Source of the DNA: Hymenoscyphus infarciens
Taxonomy: Eukaryota; Ascomycota; Leotiomycetes; Helotiales; Helotiaceae
DNA length: 56,631 nucleotides
NCBI GenBank assembly: GCA_001414345.1
Contig: LLCB01000352.1
Coordinates: forward strand, 1-56,631
Direction of reading: 5' to 3'
Positions within the stretch are counted from its first letter, which is position 1, and every line of letters begins with the position of its first letter. A program made the translations under genes and the position numbers. Shown piece by piece: positions 1 to 12,200 of the stretch. The notes under the pieces are model-generated. The model was not told the origin of the DNA and did not search any database. It saw only the letters and a program-made list of their open reading frames with translations.

Positions 1-790
1 TAACTAGCTTAGAGGCTTCTAACTACCTACTTAGCTATAGGTCTAAGTTCTAACTTAGTTATATAATTGCTCTATCTATTATAGATATATAAAAATAAAT
101 ATACTTTTAAAACCTCTTCTTTTATTAGTAAGTAGTCTACTAATAAGATATATAAATATAAAGCTATTTTTAGAAAACCTTTTTCTTTTATTAGTATATA
201 GTCTAATTATTAATACTACTAACTTACTAGTCTATCTAGTACTATTCTACTTTTAAAAGATTTAGTTTTTTAATTAGTCTAATTAATAAATAATATATTT
301 TTTCTAGAAGATTAAAACTTACTTTATTACTACTTATAAATTATAAAAATTAAGATTTAAAGAAGAATAATTATAAATACTTTTTTAGTATATTCTCTTT
401 ATTAAATTATAAAGAATTTTCTTATTAAAGTAGTTAATATAAAATAAGTTATAAAGAAAGTTATTTATATAAAAAGAGCTATAAGTGCTTTTATAATTAT
501 CTTCTTATTAGCTTAAAAGCTACTAATATATAATATAATATTATATATCTAAATATCTAAATCGTTTTATATTTAAAATAGTTTATAAACTAATACCTAG
601 TTTTAGTCTAGATTATTACTTTATCTAGTCTAAACTAATTAAAATAACTAATACTTCTATAGATTAAATTATAGTAGATAGATAAATAGGTTAGTAGATC
701 TAATTATTTCTAATAAGCTCTAGTAGAAGCGTCTCTATACTTTATAATAACTTAAATAACTAGCTAAACTAGCTTAGAGGCTCCTTACTA
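1..790. repeat. RIP-saturated AT-rich repeat block
   Basis: Very AT-rich sequence almost without CpA or TpG, while CpG persists; no usable reading frame. Positions 1-60 are a mutated copy of the stretch at about 764-830 (shared words such as CTAGCTTAGAGGCT and CTACTTAGC), so a repeat unit occurs twice here, the right copy keeping more of its C and G. This is the composition left by repeat-induced point mutation. The original element was not identified. Confidence 0.8.
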
Positions 791-1630
791 TCTACTTAGC
801 CAGGGGTCCGAGTTCCGACTCGGACACGTGATAGCTGTACCGTCATAGTGTAGGTGTCGTACTACCTAAGTTAGGGCGAGGTCGTAACGCTATGACCTCG
901 CCCTAGTCCGGGTCGGAGCTCGGCTAATTCCGCATGCCCGTGGTGCACCACATCCATCGCTAGCGTCGTAGTGACACTGCTAAGTAGGTAGCGCCAATTG
1001 TCAATCCTCGCAACTTACTCTCCTTTCTTCCCAACAATGTGGTTGGGGTTCCACTCACCCAACCTCGCCGACGGCACGGATGACGGGGGACACCACAGAC
1101 CTTATCATCGCATGTGAGATTACCCCATTGGTCTACACGCAGCGTGGGGGTAACATGAAGCCTGGACATCACGGAAAGTCTCAGAGGGGAGGGATCACTT
1201 CGGCTAGGCGATCCGTGAGAAAAGGGGAGGCGAGAGCGAGAGCGAGAGCCGTAACTATATATACTTTTCCCAAGACGGTATGTCCGACTCTTTCATGCGA
1301 ATGCAATTCATAGGATGGGAATCCACCAAACGTGTTCTTTGATTCTCCTCCGTCCCAAACTTGGGGGTTTGGTGCCCTGAGATTTCCCACGTTTGAGACG
1401 TTGAGGCGAAGTAAGTTGGCTGATTCGAAACATGAGTTGGCTCCATGTGGCAGGTGCAATCCTACTTCTACTTCCTCCGTTTGGCGCGATAGCGTTACAA
1501 GTACCCTTGAATAGATATGCTCGTATCTTCGTTCGGACGAGGCGAGTTGAGTTGAGTTGTAGATTCCGTCTCGTACTATACGAAGGAGTCTCTACTATGA
1601 TTCCTCGCACGCCGGAATAATATATACTCA
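791..1630. other. GC-normal island of unknown origin inside RIP-mutated DNA
   Basis: About 840 bp of ordinary composition with sharp AT-rich edges on both sides. It holds two perfect inverted repeats, at 806-825 (8-bp arms, 4-nt loop) and 874-903 (10-bp arms GGGCGAGGTC/GACCTCGCCC, 10-nt loop), and a short GCGAGA microsatellite near 1229-1250. Several short overlapping reading frames exist on both strands, none longer than 109 codons, none with a recognisable domain. It may be a recent insertion or the unmutated edge of an element whose degraded copy lies at 1-60. No gene is called. Confidence 0.5.
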
Positions 1631-2679
1631 AAGACATTATTCTAGGACAAATAAGTTAAAATAAATTAGAATAAGTAGAAGCAATAAACATCTTCTAATT
1701 AAAGTCTTCTAGTAGTAGTAAATTTATTTAGATTAAGATATTTCGTTCTTCTTAACTTTTAGTATAAGTTTCTTAGATATATAGATAAAGAATAATAATA
1801 GAGATTCTTACTTACTACTTATTACTCTTATTATTATAGCTTAAATTAAGATTCTAATTTACTACTAGCTACTCTATCTAAACCTACTTCTAAATTCTTA
1901 CTATCTAAGGTAATAATCTTATAAAAGAAGTACTCTTTAATATTAGTACTTTTTAATCTTAGTACTTTTTATTTTATATCTCTAATATCTAAAGACTATT
2001 TCTCTCTAATATTTCATCTCTAAGTAATTAAATAACTCTAAAAAAAGATTATCTTAAAGTTCTAAATCTATTATTTTATTTCTAAGTTTATTTTAGAAGT
2101 TCTTTTTTTATATAGTATTAGTAAAATCTTCTATAGTATTAAAAGTTTACTTTTCTAGTATTCTTCTAATAATATAGCGAGCTATATTTATTATTAAGAT
2201 TTAAAACGTCGAGGTTAAATTCTTTTTTTAAGATAGTTATTAGCTTATTAGAAGATAGATATATTAGGCTACTTTTATAGATATCTTCTAAGAGTTTATT
2301 TATTAGTATATTAAAAGCTAAGATACTATTAAGTAGTATATTAAATAAGTAGAGTAGAGTAGAGTTATTATAACTACTCTACTCTAGTAGTTTTTTATCT
2401 TTCGTTAAATAACTATTGAAAAAAGTTATTTTAAAGTTCTAAATCTATTATTTTATTTCTAAGTTTATTTTAGAAGTTCTTTTTTTATATAGTATTAGTG
2501 AAATCTTCTATAGCGTTAAAAGTTTACTTATCTATTAATCTTCTAATAATATAGCGAGCTATATTTATTACTAAGATTTAAAACGTCGAGATGAAATTCT
2601 TTTTTAAAATTTAGCTATTAGAAAAGAGTTATATTATACTACTTCTCTAGATCTCTTCTAAGAGTTTATCTCTTAGTAT
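1631..2679. repeat. RIP-mutated repeats with a direct duplication of about 190 bp
   Basis: AT-rich, CpA/TpG-depleted, no genes. The segment from about 2041 to 2230 is repeated in direct orientation at about 2419-2608 with few differences; both copies carry the words TCTAAATCTATTATTTTATT and AATATAGCGAGCTATATTTA. The two copies are about 378 bp apart, which suggests an internal repeat of an old element. Nothing else is recognisable. Confidence 0.65.
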
Positions 2680-2999
2680 TATAATAGTCTACTTTTTTAT
2701 ATAGCTAAGATTATATAGTATATACTATATATATAAGGTTTTAGTAGTTGTTATTTTATATTATCTTATTTAGAAAGGTTTCCGATTTAGCTTTTAGATA
2801 GCTTTTAGACCTCTTTATATTATCTAAACCTCTTTTATATCGTCTAAATCTCTTATATATAACTATCTACTCTCTTATAGTTAGAAAAGGCGAGTTTAGC
2901 CTTTTCTTCTATATTAGTACCTAGTTTTTATATACGTTATTCTACTGAATATACTTCTATATACTTCTTCGATAGTAGTATATATTTCGTATTATTATA
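2680..2999 (+). mobile_element. Solo LTR, RIP-mutated, 5-bp target duplication AGTAT
   Basis: Aligns by eye over its length with the LTRs at 14545 and 18058: TTTTAGTAGTTGTTATTTTA near its start, AAAAGGCGAGTTTAGCCTTT in the middle and TATATTTCGTATTATTATA at its end. The TG...CA tips have become TA...TA. The 5-mer AGTAT lies at 2675-2679 and again at 3000-3004, as expected for an integrase-made target duplication. No internal sequence adjoins it, so it is a solo LTR left by recombination. Confidence 0.75.
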
Positions 3000-3004
3000 A
3001 GTAT

Positions 3005-4600
3005 ACTAAAAGCTAAAATAGACTTAAGTCTAAGAAAGATTTAGAGCTTAAAGCTTTAGATACTTATAAAGTAGAAATATTAACGCTTTCTAAAGCTTCT
3101 AAAAGGTTCTAAGATAAGAGGATAACTCTCTCTAGTATTACTATACTATACTACTTATCTAATACTATAATAGTACTAATAATATACTAATTAATAACTC
3201 GTATATTAAAATTCTAAAAATAAAGCTATTTCTACTACTTTCTATTTATACTTAGTTAACTATTACTTTACTACTATTTTTAAAAATAAGAATAGAAATT
3301 AGAAAACTAAGTCGTAAGTATTCTTTATAATATATTAAATAAGCTAAAATAAGTATATTAGACGATTTTATAATAAAATAGTAGTATAATTTAATTAATT
3401 ATATAGTTAAAAGTCGACTTTTAGAGAGAATTAGAGAGTTTTTAATATCTCTTTTTATATATAAAGTTAGACTTAGATAGCGATATTATTAGTAATATAT
3501 TATAGAGATCTACGATATTTCTTCTATTATATTAAGTAAACTAATTAATACTAGCTTTCTAAGAATAACTAATAATATATTAATTACTAGTAGAAAATAA
3601 TTAATCTAGATAGACTTAGATAGCGATATTACTAGTATTATATTAAGAAAGTCTACGATATTTATTATATTATATTAAGAGATTACTTATCTTAATATAA
3701 GTTCTTTATACTAAATTATATAATAACTTTTTAATATAATAAAGTAGATTCTTTAAAAGAAAATATAAGTTATAGAATATCTTTTTAGTACTATAAGATA
3801 CTAGTATTAGAAACCTAAAATTAATTAATTATCGTTATCTTTTTAATTATATCTATTATATTAGAGAAGAAATTATAAGATTTATTATATAATATATATT
3901 ATAATAATTTAATAAATATTATATTACTAACTAAGTCTATTTAAAGTTATTACTAAAGTTCTAGCTTTTATTTTTATATTATTAGTCTTATATATTAGAT
4001 ACTTTTTAAAGCTAAACTAATTATCTAAAGTTTAATAGCTTTATAATATAATTAAAAATTACTTATACTATAGATTTAAGTTTTTATTATATTATTAGAA
4101 AGCTTAAATTTAACGTTTTCTTTTAAGCTTCTATATATAAGAATTAGTTAAAAATTAAATATATAGGATTTTATTTAAGTAAATATAATTTTCTTATAGA
4201 AATATATATAAATATTAGCTAGAGTAGTAACTAAAATAAAACTTTATATACTCTTTTACTCTAATACGATTAGCGCGAGTTATCGTTTATAAAAAAGAGA
4301 CGATTATTAATATATATCGGTTTTTTTAAGCTAGTAGCTTAATATAGTAAATATAAATTATATAATATAATTTACTCTTTTTAATTCTAGAAGCTAATTT
4401 TCTTTTATATAAATACTATAATAATAAATCTAGATTACTTATATTATAGTAGTATATTAATAAAAAGTATATAACTTTGCGAGTATATAGATTCTATTAG
4501 CTGCAAGCACGGTTTTACTATTTAGCGATTATATAACTCGTTATATCGATATATATCGAAGTATCGTATAGATCTGATATATTATTAGTTAAGTTCTACT
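3005..4600. repeat. RIP-mutated older repeat, unoccupied copy of two LTR insertion sites
   Basis: AT-rich block without genes. It contains the same ordered words as 9215-10560, 14330-14544 plus 17656-17780, and 43720-44600, so an older dispersed element of unknown class occurs at least four times. A motif beginning GACTTAGATAGCGATATTA is itself duplicated at about 3466 and 3613. Positions 3505-3509 (GAGAT) and about 4124-4140 correspond to the sites occupied by LTR sequences at 43762 and 14545 in the other copies. The block fades into normal sequence near 4600. Confidence 0.7.
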
Positions 4601-5983
4601 CGATATGATAAACGTTAGTAACCCTCTTGATATTTCATCGATAGTATCAGTGCCCAAGTCTGCACGAAACCATCCAAGTCTTCTGCGTATGCTCACCTTA
4701 GACAGAAAGCGTAGAAATAACATCTCAATCTCCTTCAAACCCTAGTTTGAGATCTCAAAAAAGCGCAGCAAGCAATTCATCGTCTTCAGTTCACAAGCAC
4801 CCTCGTGTTGAAGTGCGACAGATTGTGGAGGTAGATACGTGGAAAGTAAACTGACTGCCAATCAAGTTATCCAAATTTAATCTAGACATAGGTGAGAATG
4901 GTGGGAAGTCTAGGAGATCGACATTTATTGATAACCTTCCTGTCTAGCTTCCTCTATTTTGGTGACACTACCATCTCCTATTCCTTGTAATAGGTAACTC
5001 ATTTTGTGAAATTGAAGATTTTAGGTCGTTAATGAGCGAGGAATCCTGAGGTTCTAAAATTATGCACCTGTTGCCTAATAATCTAGCGGCACTTCTGTTT
5101 GCACAATTTGAAGGAAGAGTGAAAAGGCAGGATTGAGAGTGGTGCTACTCCTTGTAGCTCATAATCGCAATCACCATTATGGAGTAACAGATTATACAAA
5201 AGGAAAGGATAATGGTTCTTGATATGCGTCGTCGTCGTCGTCGTCGAGTTGCGAAAGTTCGTAACTTTGATTTTCCACGATTGAGCTGCATTATACAACG
5301 CCCTTCTAGAATTATGGTCCAATCAGGGCACAAATCTGATCTTTACAGACTTCTTTTTGTATGCCGGTAGTGGAAAAGATCGCGTCAAAGAGCTGGCATG
5401 CTTTATTCACCAATTATGATGTTGATCCATCATATTACTGTTTTATAGTTTTAAGGACTAAGTCTAGTAAGTTTAACAATTAACTCATATTATTTAAAGA
5501 ATTTGGAGTAAGTAAATTAAGTAAGTAAAGTCTAGAACGTTTTGAGGATATGAATCATGGGTACTTATTCGAGGAAGATTTGTTGAGTTTAATTATTTTA
5601 GAAAGTTTAGGATAATAAATTTAGCTGAACAGAGCATTAAATTAACTTATGGCAGATTCAAGGTATACCTAGACAGAATTGGTCTATATTTTAGTTAGTG
5701 AATAAAGCATACCGGGTCCGCCTAGACTTACAAACTTCCGCGACTTTGGCCTAAATAAAAGTGTAGATAGCACAAGAACTGCTCGAGTTGGTATTATACT
5801 AATTGACAAATCCTCTATCTGCGTTCTCTTTCCACAATTAAAGACTGAATCTCCCGAGAACTTACACCGCCAATCAATAATTCATGACCTGTTCTCGAAT
5901 AATCATCAGACCTATCCTTAACACCTTACATCACAGACTCACCTCCATCGAAAAGACCCCCACGACATGCAATTGTAGCAACA
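4601..5983. other. Intergenic region, no gene seen
   Basis: Normal to slightly AT-rich sequence with only short, unconvincing reading frames on either strand. It contains a (CGT)n microsatellite at about 5226-5247. The stretch 5440-5700 is moderately AT-rich with TA-rich words and may be a lightly mutated old repeat. The last 150 bp before 5984 is pyrimidine-rich and could be the leader of the small ORF that follows. Confidence 0.5.
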
Positions 5984-6238
5984 ATGCCACCAAGACGCCC
6001 AAATAACACATCTTCTGTAAATCAAAACTTGCATTCCACACAAGAAGATTCTACTCTAAAACACGAATCCCCGCACAAAGATTCCAACATCCCTCGGCAA
6101 GGAACTGCAACGGATCATTATCTTGCCGAAGAACGAGACTACCACTCTTTTGCCGTGATGGAATATGATGGCTATCAAGAGGAGAGAAGGGGCATGAAGG
6201 TAGAGAAATTAAGACGGATTCTCGAGAATAAGTATTGA
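5984..6238 (+). CDS. Hypothetical 84-aa protein, possibly a broken gene
   Basis: ATG in a fair context (CAACAATGC) after a pyrimidine-rich leader opens an 84-codon frame rich in Ser, His, Glu and Asp, with a charged C-terminal part (residues about 55-84, DYHSFAVMEYDGYQEERRGM and on). I do not recognise it. After the stop, another frame (about 6239-6420) reads like coding sequence with a helix-forming segment (WKKLEEMA) and one TAA stop. The original protein may therefore have continued past a frameshift. Composition matches the neighbouring genes. It lies tail to tail with the AlkB-like gene. Either a short real protein or a relic; evidence is weak. Confidence 0.35.
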   Translation: MPPRRPNNTSSVNQNLHSTQEDSTLKHESPHKDSNIPRQGTATDHYLAEERDYHSFAVMEYDGYQEERRGMKVEKLRRILENKY

Positions 6239-6431
6239 ATGGGGTCAAGGGGATGTTCCGGACGACGTGTGAAATTGGGATAAGGAGTAATGGTTGTGCA
6301 AAGAGGGAGATATTGGAGCTGTAATGGAAAAAATTGGAAGAGATGGCCACGTATTCACTCGGGAACTTCGATTTGCAGGTTCAGAATGAAGCCATGAATT
6401 TCTTTAGGTATAGTTTTAAAATAATTAAACA

Positions 6432-7418
6432 TCAAACTTCAGACCTTACAGTATCGTAGGCGTGGTTTCTCGTGTCACACCAATCATGGTATTCGCACTC
6501 GCACTGGCCGCCGAACTCGACCTGTCGCAATGTGATGCTGTAACGATCCTGTCTCGGAACAACCTCTCCATCAGGCGTAGGATCTGTACTTCTTCTTCTG
6601 ATTCCATGTGTCCATGCATATCGTGCTTCACCCGCCATAATACATAGACTGTTCGACTCCAGAGGTATCTCTAGAATCTGCTTGGTTTTTCGTGGTTGCT
6701 CATCGGCTATTTTCTTCGTGGTGGTTTGGGATTTTTCTACTAGGCAGCGTCTCGGTTGAAACATCTTTCGTTTTGTGTCCTCATTTGCTCTTTGGAATTG
6801 CATGTTGACGGTTGAAGCGAGGGAGAAGGAGAGGATGTGTGTTCCAAGGCAAGAATGCGTGTCGATATGGGGAGGTATTCCTACACCTGGTGGGTAATGC
6901 TGTATTGTGACTTGATTTGGTTTGAAATTTCTGGGGAGAAGTTTTTGATTTCTGTCTGTGGCGTGATGTAGGACGGTAAGAGGGGGTGGATCCTCGGATT
7001 TTATTGACAGGTTGTTATTTGACGTTCCCGGCTCCTTCATACCGGCCATCTTCTCATCTGATGTCAAGGCATGTATTTGGTGTAAAAGATCGCTCATCCA
7101 GATGGGTATGGTTTCTTCGTTCTCGGCTACCCCACACGTTCTGACATCGAATCGGATTCCATAATCCAGAGGGGTCCGTCCACCTTTTGTGCCTCGTTGT
7201 TGGAGGGAGGGATGGAAGGCCTCTCGAACATGGTCTTCGAGTTGGTTGTATTGTTCAGTGGAGAGAAAGGAAGGGATGATACTGAGACCAGAAGGAGGGA
7301 GCATGTTGATATGAGTATTGGTGTTGAGATGACGAGCAGAAAACGTGGCGGGTGCCAAGCTTGTCACATCACGTGCTGACACGTTTGTTCTAGTATAAAG
7401 AGAGTAAATCGCTCGCAT
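6432..7418 (-). CDS. AlkB/ALKBH8-type 2-oxoglutarate Fe(II) dioxygenase
   Basis: Single-exon gene of 328 codons. The 2OG-Fe(II) oxygenase core is clear: the segment YPPGVGIPPHIDTHS supplies the first iron ligands (H185, D187), WTHGI supplies the distal histidine (H271), and RYSITLR (292-298) supplies the arginine expected to bind 2-oxoglutarate. The spacing and the PGxGIPPHIDTHS word are closest to the ALKBH8 branch, which acts on wobble uridines in tRNA; substrate here is inferred. The C-terminus has a Cys/His cluster (CECEYHDWC) that could bind metal. Two starts are possible: codon 1 at 7418, giving a basic, Ser/Thr-rich N-terminus like a mitochondrial presequence, or Met39 at 7304, just before the conserved domain. 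An acidic insertion (about 120-165) is not conserved in the family. The start lies within about 120 bp of the RIP-saturated block, so its promoter is AT-rich repeat DNA. Confidence 0.85.
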   Translation of the reverse strand: MRAIYSLYTRTNVSARDVTSLAPATFSARHLNTNTHINMLPPSGLSIIPSFLSTEQYNQLEDHVREAFHPSLQQRGTKGGRTPLDYGIRFDVRTCGVAENEETIPIWMSDLLHQIHALTSDEKMAGMKEPGTSNNNLSIKSEDPPPLTVLHHATDRNQKLLPRNFKPNQVTIQHYPPGVGIPPHIDTHSCLGTHILSFSLASTVNMQFQRANEDTKRKMFQPRRCLVEKSQTTTKKIADEQPRKTKQILEIPLESNSLCIMAGEARYAWTHGIRRRSTDPTPDGEVVPRQDRYSITLRQVEFGGQCECEYHDWCDTRNHAYDTVRSEV

Positions 7419-7424
7419 TTCTAT

Positions 7425-8832
7425 AGTAGGATAAGCCTAGGTTAAGTACTCGTTTAAGGACTCTTAAAGGAGTTATAGATAAAGATTCTACTAATAATAA
7501 AGAGTAGACAAAGAAATAATATAAAAGTATTATTTATAATATATAATAAAAGGTTTCTAAAGATTAACTCTAAGACTTATATAAGTCTATTAGTCTAAAC
7601 CTTTAAGCTAATAGTATAAACTTGTCAACTTAGCTTAGAAGAATCTTTTAATTTCTTTATTTATAATTAGTAGTACTAAGATACTACTTTTTATAGAATC
7701 TTATAATAATACTTCTACTTTCTTACTTATTTTTAAGAAAATCTAGTTTTATAGTTAATAGAGTAGTTTTAATAATAGCAAGTCTATTTCTAGCTAACAT
7801 ATTATTTAATAGCTTCTTAAATTAGTAGCTTCTTATATCTTATAAAATAGTAGTAAGTTATATTATTACTTTCTAAAACTTAAGATAGATTTATATAAAT
7901 AGAGATTTATAAACTCTCTAACTAAGTATAAGTTTAAAGTCTTCTTTCTATCGAATCTACATCTTACTTTAGTAATAATAACTTCAAGTTCTATTACTTA
8001 ATATAATATCTTCTTTTCTTTCTCTTTTATTTATACTTTAATCTATTAATTATTATTTCTACTAATATCTCTTTTCTTATTATTATTAGCTTAAGCTCTA
8101 TAACTAGAAGCTTGAATAGTAGTAGTAGTAGTAGTAGTTCTAGTAGAGAAAGAAAGTATCTAGATAAGAAAGACTTATTATAAAAAAGAACTTTCTAGTA
8201 ATATAATTACTACTATACTTAAAGATTTCTATAACTTATAAGCTATATAAAAGACTATATAATATAATAAGAAGAGAAGTATTAAAAGTAAAAAGAAGAA
8301 TATAAGTAATAATTAAATTAATACTATTAATTTAAGTCTTTTAACTTTTCTCTCTTATTTTAAAAGAACTCTAAATATTAGATATTATCTAGCTCTCTTT
8401 TATTCTATCTTTATATAGCCTTTAATACTAACGAGATAAAAGGTTTTAATAAAATAGAAACTCTACTATAATATAAACGTAGTATTACTAGTAGTATCTA
8501 GAATATTATACTATTATAATAAATAATAATAGTAAGAATATAATAACTCTTTAGTAGTCTACTATCTTCTATCTAATAAGCGAATAAATAGCCTCTTTTC
8601 TATTTATAGCTATTGTTATATAATAGATAATAGTAAATAAAGCTAACTCTATTAGTAAATAATACTACTACTATATACTAATACTATATCAAATCTAAAA
8701 AGCTATATAGATAAATAATAGAAGATAAGTTATATTCTTAATAATAAATAAGTAAATAATACTATAAGCGTCTTAATACTATACTAGTTACTAGCTAAAG
8801 ACTTAGAATAAGTCTTTTTTAAGAGAGAAGAA
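7425..8832 (+). mobile_element. 3'-end fragment of a RIP-mutated Ty3/gypsy element
   Basis: AT-rich, no open frames. Its right end matches the sequence inside the 3' LTR of the minus-strand gypsy element at 47672-54535: TAATACTATACTAGTTACTA, the hairpin at 8798-8816, and a purine run directly before an LTR. Plus orientation. Only about 1.4 kb of interior remains; the left edge is cut within about 10 bp of the AlkB-like start codon. The older (CpA/TpG-poor) composition shows heavy RIP. Confidence 0.55.
8798..8816 (+). other. Conserved hairpin beside the polypurine tract
   Basis: Perfect 8-bp stem AAGACTTA/TAAGTCTT with the 3-nt loop GAA, followed by a purine run (AAGAGAGAAGAA) and then the LTR at 8833. 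The same structure stands at 17266-17284, 48165-48183 and 54905-54923. Role unknown; its fixed place suggests a function in the retrotransposon RNA. Confidence 0.65.
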
Positions 8833-9214
8833 TATAATAACTAGCTATTCTAGATTAACTAAGATACTAATATTACTAATACTTATATACTAAGAGTATA
8901 TATAACTAATACTTAGATATTAAAAATAGTAATATCTAATATTTATATATAGAAGGTATTAAGATTTAAATATTATATATTTAGCTTTTAGCTATTATTA
9001 TTTTAGAATTACATATATTTAGAAAGTCTTAGTTATTCTTATTATTAGACCTTTATATTATCTAACCTCTTATATATAGATACTTCTATTTAGTATAAAA
9101 GAGAAATAGTTTATTCTTTTCTTCTATATTAGAGCCTAGTATCTATATATATTATTCTATTAAACGCACTTCTATATACCTCTTCTACTATAGTATATAT
9201 TTCGTACTATTATA
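8833..9214 (+). mobile_element. 3' LTR of a gypsy-type element, RIP-mutated
   Basis: Begins TATAATAACTAGC right after the purine run and ends TTCGTACTATTATA, both mutated forms of the TG...CA tips. The middle (ATATTTATATATAGAAG, ATTATATATTTAGCTTT) matches the reverse complement of the 477-bp LTR at 47672-48148, so this is the autonomous-type LTR rather than the 355-bp type. Confidence 0.7.
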
Positions 9215-12200
9215 ATCTATAGTATAAACTAAAGATTCTTAAGTAGCTCTATTATACGACTAGAAAAATAGCTACCTCTAACTAGAAAAGCTAAATCTTA
9301 CTTTTAATATATATATAGTTAATACTAAATAAATTTATAAGATCTTTAAATATATATAATTAGATAAAAACGCTTATAATTATACTAAGAGACTTAGAGT
9401 ATAACTACTACTAAGAGTATAAGCTAGAGTAGAAGTTAATAAATAAGAAGATTAAAAGATTAATCTATATTTTAAATATAATCTTCTAAAACTAGCTAGT
9501 CTTATTTTACTACTTTTTAATCTACTTAATTATAAGATAAAACGTTAGTTTAAGAAGCTAGTTATTACTTATATAATATTATATAAAGTAATAAGGTTAT
9601 ATTTTATCTTAAAAAGCTATAACTTCTCTCTTATTATATAAATAGTACTTAATTATCTTATAATTCTAGTATAATCCTAGTTTTAAATACTTTATCTTAG
9701 TATAATTTTAGTAAAGAAAAGAACTTACTCTTTTAGAAAAGAGAGCTTATTTATAGTAAGAATATTTAATATATATTATATTTATAAAGTTAGAGTATAA
9801 TTAATAATAGTAATCAAGTAGTTCTTATTTAAATTAATAAGAATAATATACTTATTATATAAGACGATTCTTCTAGTATTACTTAAGTTTACTTACTTTT
9901 TACTTTATCTTTTACTTTATCTTTTACTTTATCTTTTACTTTATCTTTTACTTTAAAGTTTATCTTAAATTTTATACTCTTTTATTTACTTATTTAAACT
10001 CTAAATATATTCTAAAATAGTTAAATTAGACTTAAATAGCGATATTATAACTACGAGATTTATTATATTATATTAAGTAATCTAATTAATACTAGATAAC
10101 TAAAAATAACTAATAATATTTTAATTATTAGTAGAAAGATAGTTAATATAGAGAATAATAGTTTCTTTAGCTTAGAGCTATTAGAATACTTAGTATTAGT
10201 ATTTTCTAAAAATAAAAACAAAGTTCGAAAATTTTAATAGTATATTATATATCTTTTTCTTTTTTTATTACTCTAAGAGATTATACGTTTTATTATAAGT
10301 TCTTTATATTTTATATAATAACGTTTTAATATAATAAAGTAGAATTTTAAAAAGATAATATAAGTTATATAATATCAATTTAGTACTATAAGACACTAGC
10401 GCTAAAAACCTATTATTTATCGATTATTATTACTTTTCAAATAATATTTATTATATTAGATAAGATTTTATAATACTTATTATATAATAAATATTATAAT
10501 AATCTAATAAATATTATAATAATCTAATAAATATTATACTAAGTATAGTAGTTAACAAAAGTATTAATTTATATTAAGAGCTAATTATTAATATTTTATT
10601 AATATAAAAGTATAAGCGTCTAAGTCTAATATACTATTAACTTAGTATTAGACTATATATTCTATTACTAGTTATCTAAGCTAAAGAAGATACTTAGTAC
10701 TTAATAGTATAGTCGATAGTATTATTATAATAAAATACTATAGTATTTTAGATTAATATATTATTATAATATCCTAGTAGTACGTATCTAAATACGTTAT
10801 AATACTATTATAATATCGTAATATTATATTATATATCTTTTAATAACTCGTAAGCGCTAAAACTCACTTTTTCTTAAAATAAGACTATTTATACTTTTTT
10901 ATATACTCTTCTACTACTTTAAAACTATATAATAATAATAATAGATATTAATAAAATAATTAGTAAGAGTTGTTTATTATATACTAAATAGCCTAAACTA
11001 AGCGTATTAAGCGATTTTATAAGAAGCTAGTAGTTTAATTAAGTATATAGCTAAAAGTCGCTTTTTAGTATATAAATTAATAGAGATTTAGAGTATATAT
11101 TATATATATACTATACTAAGACCTAGGTCTTAGTATATCTTATTAAATATTTTATATAAAGATCGTAGTATATAATTAATTATAATACTTTAAGTTTTAA
11201 TAGAAAGTTTAGTAGTAACTAATTAGTATTTAATTAAATTTTTAGCGTTTAGAGCTTAGTTTTAGAAGACGTGGTTATTAAGAATAACTAACTTACTAAA
11301 TATAACGTTTTCGAAATAATTAGTCTAGTAATAATACTTTAATAACTAAGCCTTCTTATAACTCTTTATTTAATAATAAATTAATAATATATTATAAAAT
11401 TCTTTAGATAAAGGGAAATAACTATCTAAGTATTTAAAATATAAGAATAAATATATACTACTAGAAAAAACAACGAAAATAAGTTTAGTTTATAAACCTC
11501 TTAAAACTTAAAATAAAACTAGATCTACTATTTATTCTATATCTAAAAGTACTCTTATCTAAGCTATTCTAAAGCACTTCTTATATATTAAACACCTTCT
11601 TCTTACTCTAGAATTAGCTAATAAGATTAAAAGATATAATCTTATACTAGGACTTTAAATATTTAAGTATCTCTATAGTATATATCTTAAAGCGATTACG
11701 TTAATCTATAACTACTAATTTAGCTAAAGACTAAAGACGTTCTACTAAGGTACTTAAATATAAAATAGAAAGTATATCTATTACTATCTTATAAAGATTA
11801 GAATAAGTCTTCTTTTAGATAGATTAGAGCTACTATTTAATTATACTTTTACTTATATCTTAAGATAGAAGAGTATAATATTAAGCGTACTTATTACTTA
11901 TAAGAGAGAGAAGCCTAGATTAAAGCGTATTAGCTAAAAAGAGGTAAAATTAAAAGGTTAAAGTAAAAAGAGATAAAGTTAAAATAAAGAATAAAACTTA
12001 TCTCTTACTTCTCTTTTAAGATAAAAACTAGGTAAATAAATTAGATACTTAGATAGATACTAAGAAGTGAAAAAGTAGGCTAAATAACGTAATTTAAGAG
12101 TTAATATTAGTATTATTTATATAGCTAGATACTACTTTAAAGTAATAATCGTTATTTTATAGTTTTTCTACTATAGTTAAAGTAAAGACTATCTAGCTAG

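Noticed and set aside
960..1637. Several overlapping frames of 60-109 codons on both strands in the GC island
   Set aside because: They overlap each other, have no domain or consistent codon pattern, and the island has strong palindromes that create chance frames.
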